Source: RYN-230 sp963720645 (GTDB taxonomy: Bacteria; Actinomycetota; Actinomycetes; Streptosporangiales; Streptosporangiaceae). Taken from it: DNA of 64,000 nt. The stretch's first letter is position 1; the number at the start of each line of letters is the position of its first letter. The stretch is from contig CAVRFX010000024.1 of NCBI GenBank assembly GCA_963720645.1, positions 328,867 through 392,866 of the forward strand. Direction: 5' to 3'. Of the stretch, positions 61,321 to 64,000 are shown piece by piece. The notes beneath the pieces were generated by a model. That model made no database searches, was not told the origin of the DNA, and saw nothing but the letters and a program-made list of their open reading frames with translations. A program made the position numbers and the translations under genes.

Positions 61321-62260
61321 ATGGACATACTCAAAGCGGCAACTGACAAAAACCTGTTCCGTCCTTACCTGGACAAACGCGGCGAGCCGTCGAGCTGGCA
61401 GCGCTGGCTCACCTTCCTCAAAGTGCTCCATGGCCTGCCCCTGGAGGAGAGCGAGCACGAAACCGTGCGACACTGCACAGGGCGAAGTCGCTGCTCTTGC
61501 CCGCTGGCGGTTTCGATAAGGCTGGTCCTGGCGGGCAGGCGTTCTGGGGCAAAAGCAAACTGGTCAGCTTGGTTGCCGCTTACGAAGCTGTGCTGAGCGG
61601 TCAGAGAAAAAGCTGAGTGTCGGGGAGCTGCCCATGGTTGCCGTCATCAGTCCGACGCGCTTCCAGTCCCGCGTCATCCATGGATACCTGCGCGGTGCTC
61701 TCACTTGCACGCCGATACTCAAGCGCGAGTTGGTGGAAGACAAGCGAGAATCTTTCACTCTGAAGAACGGAATCAATGGCGATTTCCACGGGCAACCCGC
61801 GCACGGTTCGCCGTTTCAGTGTGACCTGGCATCTGGTGGATGAGATAGCCTATTTCGGCTTGTCCGAAGAAAGCAAAGTCCGGTCGGACACCGAGCTGGT
61901 CCGGCCCTGCGCCCTCACTGGCAACCACGGGCGGGCCCTATTTGCGTCGGCAGTCCTTACAAGGCGAGCGGTTATGCCTTCAACACTTTCCGGCGCTGCT
62001 TTGGCAATGACAGTGCTATGACACTGGTCTGGAATGCCGCATCGACGTACATGAATCCGACGCTTGATGAGTCGGTTGTGAGGCGAGCGATTGAGGAAGA
62101 CTACCAAGCCGCCAGCGTGGAATACTGCATCCAACCGGGCTTGTTCAGGGAAGACGTCGAACAGTTTGTCAGCCGGGAGCTGGTCGAGAAACTCGTCATC
62201 CCTGGCGCAAGCAATCGGAACCACGGACGGGCATCGGTTACGCGGCATTTGTCGTTACCA
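61321..62260 (+). pseudogene. phage terminase large subunit, frameshifted remnant
   Basis: ATG 61321 begins MDILKAATDKNLFRPYLDKRGEPSSWQRWLTFLKVLHGLPLEESE, a typical terminase N-terminus. After a frame change near 61490 come KSKLVSLVAAYEAVLSGQ and MVAVISPTRFQSRVIHGYLRG, then after another near 61780 VTWHLVDEIAYFGLSEESKVRSDTEL, the Walker B-like region. Finally, after another change, LVWNAASTYMNPTLDESVVRRAIEEDYQAASVEYCIQPGLFREDVEQFVSRELVEKLV, the pattern of large terminase proteins that move spent head DNA. The C-terminal nuclease half is missing beyond about 62250. At least four frame changes, so it is non-functional as given. Confidence 0.6.
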
Positions 62261-62472
62261 GGCGATCGCCAGCGGTTCCCGCGGCGAGCCTCCCGGCCCG
62301 GCCGCGCTCCTGCCAGCGGACGACCGGCCCGCAAGCAGGCCAGAGCCAGCGATGCCAGCGAACGGAGAACCAGCATGAGCCTGGCCCACGCCCCCGGCGA
62401 TGACCGGGCGCCCGGCCAGACCGCCCCGCGCCGCCCGGCAGTCAGCAGCGCGCCGCAGGCCCGCGCGCCGGC

Positions 62473-63044
62473 ATGGCGGCGTACACGGTGATCTGGCGGG
62501 ACGGTGCGGCGTGCCTCGCGGCGGCGGACGCGGACGTATCGGACGGCAGCCCGGCCACGTCGGTGACCGGGCTGCCGGACCTCGTGGCGCGCACCACCAT
62601 CGACCGGGTGCGCGCGGCAATCATCAACGCCGGGTACTCCTGGCCGGCCGCCCGGCTGTCGGTGATGGTGTCCCCGGCCGCCGGGACCAGCAGCAGCGGC
62701 TGCGACCTGGCCATCGCGGTGGCTATCCTCGCCGCCGCCGGAGCCGTCCCCGCCGGCACCTTGCGGAGGACGTGATGTTCTTCGCCGGGCTCGGGCTCGA
62801 CGGCAGTCTGCGCCCGGCTGGGTCCGGCACAGCCGAGGCGGTGGCCTGCGCAGCCGCCGCCGGGATACGTGCCGTGATAACCGCGGAGGGGAACGCCTCG
62901 CACGCCGGGGCCGCGCAGGCCCCGGACGTGCGGATCATGACAGCGCCTGACCTGGCCGGCATACCTGGCCTCCTCACGGGCTCAGCAGACGCTCCTGCCC
63001 GGGTGCAGGGTCCCGGATCAGGGAAACGCGATGCTGACTGGTGA
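62473..63044 (+). pseudogene. stand-alone ComM/YifB N-terminal (ChlI) domain protein, one frameshift
   Basis: ATG 62473: PATSVTGLPDLVARTTIDRVRAAIINAGYSWPAARLSVMVSPA and SSGCDLAIAVAILAAAGAVP match the N-terminal Lon-protease-like ChlI domain of ComM (VGLPDxAVxESRxRVRAAxxNxG, DLxxAxAxLAASG). After a one-base change near 62765 it continues FFAGLGLDGSLRPAGSGTAEAVACAAAAGIRAVITAEGNASHAG, APDLAGIPGLLTG, completing that domain at about 190 residues. There is no following AAA+ Mg-chelatase domain, so it is a domain-only protein. Confidence 0.65.
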
Positions 63045-63089
63045 GGACGGGTCGCGCCCGTACGCGCCTGACCTGGCGGGCGGCAGCAA

Positions 63090-63353
63090 GGGCCTGCCGG
63101 GCAGCGCCTACGCGGCCGGACGGTCCCCCCGGGAACCGGCTGGTTCATCGGACTCGCTGCCGCTGACCAGGACGGACAGGACCCGGACGGCCTGGCCCGG
63201 ACCTGGGTCGCGGAGATGTGCGACGCCATGCACCCTGACGGCCACGAACCAGTCCTCCAGTCGCTCAGGACCGCCAGCGCGAAGATGGGCCGGCCCCCCG
63301 CCGCACTGACCGGAACAACGCTACGCTGGCGCGGTCTCAGCGGAATTTCGTAA
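63090..63353 (+). pseudogene. hypothetical gene fragment without start
   Basis: A frame ending at TAA 63353 reads GTGWFIGLAAADQDGQDPDGLARTWVAEMCDAMHPDGHEPVLQSLRTASAKMGRPPAALTGTTLRWRGLSGIS with strong G/C third-position bias, so it looks truly coding. An upstream TGA near 63070 and the lack of ATG or GTG leave it without a start. A frameshift upstream, or decay, would explain it. No family recognised. Confidence 0.35.
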
Positions 63354-63938
63354 ACGAGCTGGCTGTGGAATCGCCGGGGAAGCGGACAACGCGGCGAGAA
63401 CCTGTATTAGTGTAGGTTCCCATCCTTCTCGCCGCCAGTGACGATGCTCACCTTGCGTGATCCTGGGCGTCTCATCGATCTGGCGGCTGACTTTTTCACC
63501 ATCTTGGCATTTCCTCAGAGTCAGGCTTACATCGGCGGGTGCGGAGGCCCTCATCTGGAGCACCTTGGCTAGGACGGTCCTGGTCGTTGCGATTTCTCAT
63601 GGGGCGTCGCGCAGGTGCCCTCAATCCTCCTGTGTGCGGATCTGGAGTCGTTCGGGGCGTCGCGGAATGAGGACAGAGTTCCGGGCAGCAACGAACGAGG
63701 CGCGGTCGTCGGCTTCGTGTGCAGGCGGGCCGTCCGTGCCCAGGCGAGATTCCCGAAAGCCGATGCGGCCAGACTGGAATTGCGGTGACTCAAGTACCAC
63801 GGAACCTGTCCCGTGGCGGCACGCTATCTTCGCGGCTCGGCCTGCCGCCAAGGTCGACATCAGCGTGGTCGGCGGCACTGCCCGCAGCTGGCGGGCTTCA
63901 TGCTGCCTCGGCAAGTGACTGCCTGCGGGGAGCAGGGT
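63354..63938. other. 585-bp region without supportable gene
   Basis: Composition is mixed and less GC-rich at 63400-63560. A short minus frame (MVKKSAARSMRRPGSRKVS, ATG about 63505) has a possible ribosome site but only about 33 codons. Frames on the other strand and in 63560-63930 lack both a start context and a product. Confidence 0.35.
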
Positions 63939-64000
63939 GTCGGGCGTAGGCACGATCAAGGGGATCACCTTCCAGACGGTCCAGGCGCTCAGCGACGTGG
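63939..64000 (+). CDS. start of an unidentified gene, cut by window end
   Basis: GTG 63939, 4 nt after GGGGAGCAG, opens MSGVGTIKGITFQTVQALSDV with good codon use and runs off the window. It is too short to identify. Confidence 0.35.

Larger units (their letters stand above)
60500..62270 (+). mobile_element. lower-GC phage-like segment interrupting the oxidoreductase gene
   Basis: Between about 60500 and 62270 the base composition drops visibly, third positions lose their G/C bias, and codons such as AAA, GAA and ATT become common. It carries a small coiled-coil gene, a 73-residue unknown and a broken terminase large subunit gene. High-GC sequence resumes near 62270. I see no terminal inverted repeats or integrase, and the missing half of the oxidoreductase does not reappear on the right. 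It may be a prophage fragment or a chimeric join in the assembly. Confidence 0.55.

Noticed and set aside
63457..63918. Plus frame of 153 codons near the right edge
   Set aside because: Codon use is random, composition is Arg/Ser/Trp-rich, there is no ribosome site, and overlapping minus frames are equally long.

Overview
The window is 64 kb of very GC-rich DNA with strong G/C bias at third codon positions, many GTG and TTG starts, GTGA- or TGATG-type gene overlaps and several promoter-like -10 boxes placed about 7 nt before the start codon (leaderless transcripts). The families present (SARP-type regulator, ECF42 and SigE-family sigma factors, DUF4032, DUF3099, TIGR03086, caa3-type CtaG, a TadA-associated protein) point to a soil actinobacterium. 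I cannot place it below class level from the sequence.

Layout. 0.3-9.6 kb: an ECF42 sigma factor coupled to a YciI-like protein, a glyoxalase-fold protein, then a methyltransferase and an alpha/beta-hydrolase-glycosyltransferase fusion divergent from a large LuxR-type regulator; these last three are riddled with frameshifts. 9.8-14.1 kb: a LysM cell-wall enzyme, an N-terminally truncated drug exporter, a small conserved protein and a membrane-anchored esterase. 14.2-24.1 kb: a segment bounded by 59-bp direct repeats of the 3' part of tRNA-Ser(CGA). It holds element-type winged-helix proteins, regulator remnants, a tiny membrane protein, a nucleotide cyclase, an FAD oxidase and a SARP-type regulator, but no integrase. 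24.3-33.8 kb: TadA and its partner beside tRNA-Ser(CGA), a PH-domain membrane protein operon, an exporter with its divergent regulator, and UDP-xylose synthesis (Ugd plus Uxs). 33.8-43.6 kb: small membrane and secreted proteins, tRNA-Ser(GCT), an acyl-CoA synthetase, a SigE-family sigma factor, MauE, an AAA ATPase and a secreted beta-propeller. 44-52.7 kb: CtaG, an MFS transporter, a CPBP protease, tRNA-Ser(TGA), two STAS proteins and small proteins. 52.9-59.8 kb: a metallophosphoesterase divergent from a complete Hen1-Pnkp RNA repair operon, facing a MinD/ParA-like ATPase. 59.9-64 kb: a quinone oxidoreductase cut off by a lower-GC, phage-like segment with a broken terminase gene, then a stand-alone ComM N-terminal domain and debris.

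The most coherent systems are RNA repair (Hen1 2'-O-methylates the 3' end of a broken RNA; Pnkp heals and seals it), the two-step route UDP-glucose to UDP-glucuronate to UDP-xylose, and TadA with its accessory protein. Three serine tRNA isoacceptors lie within 24 kb and two further serine tRNA 3' pieces mark likely integration scars. The less familiar items are a pair of paralogous 46-50 residue membrane proteins, the integrase-less tRNA-bounded segment, and a hydrolase-glycosyltransferase fusion with a cysteine in the nucleophile position. Frameshifts are so dense in 2.6-9.0 kb and 61-63 kb that part of the apparent gene decay may be sequencing or assembly error.
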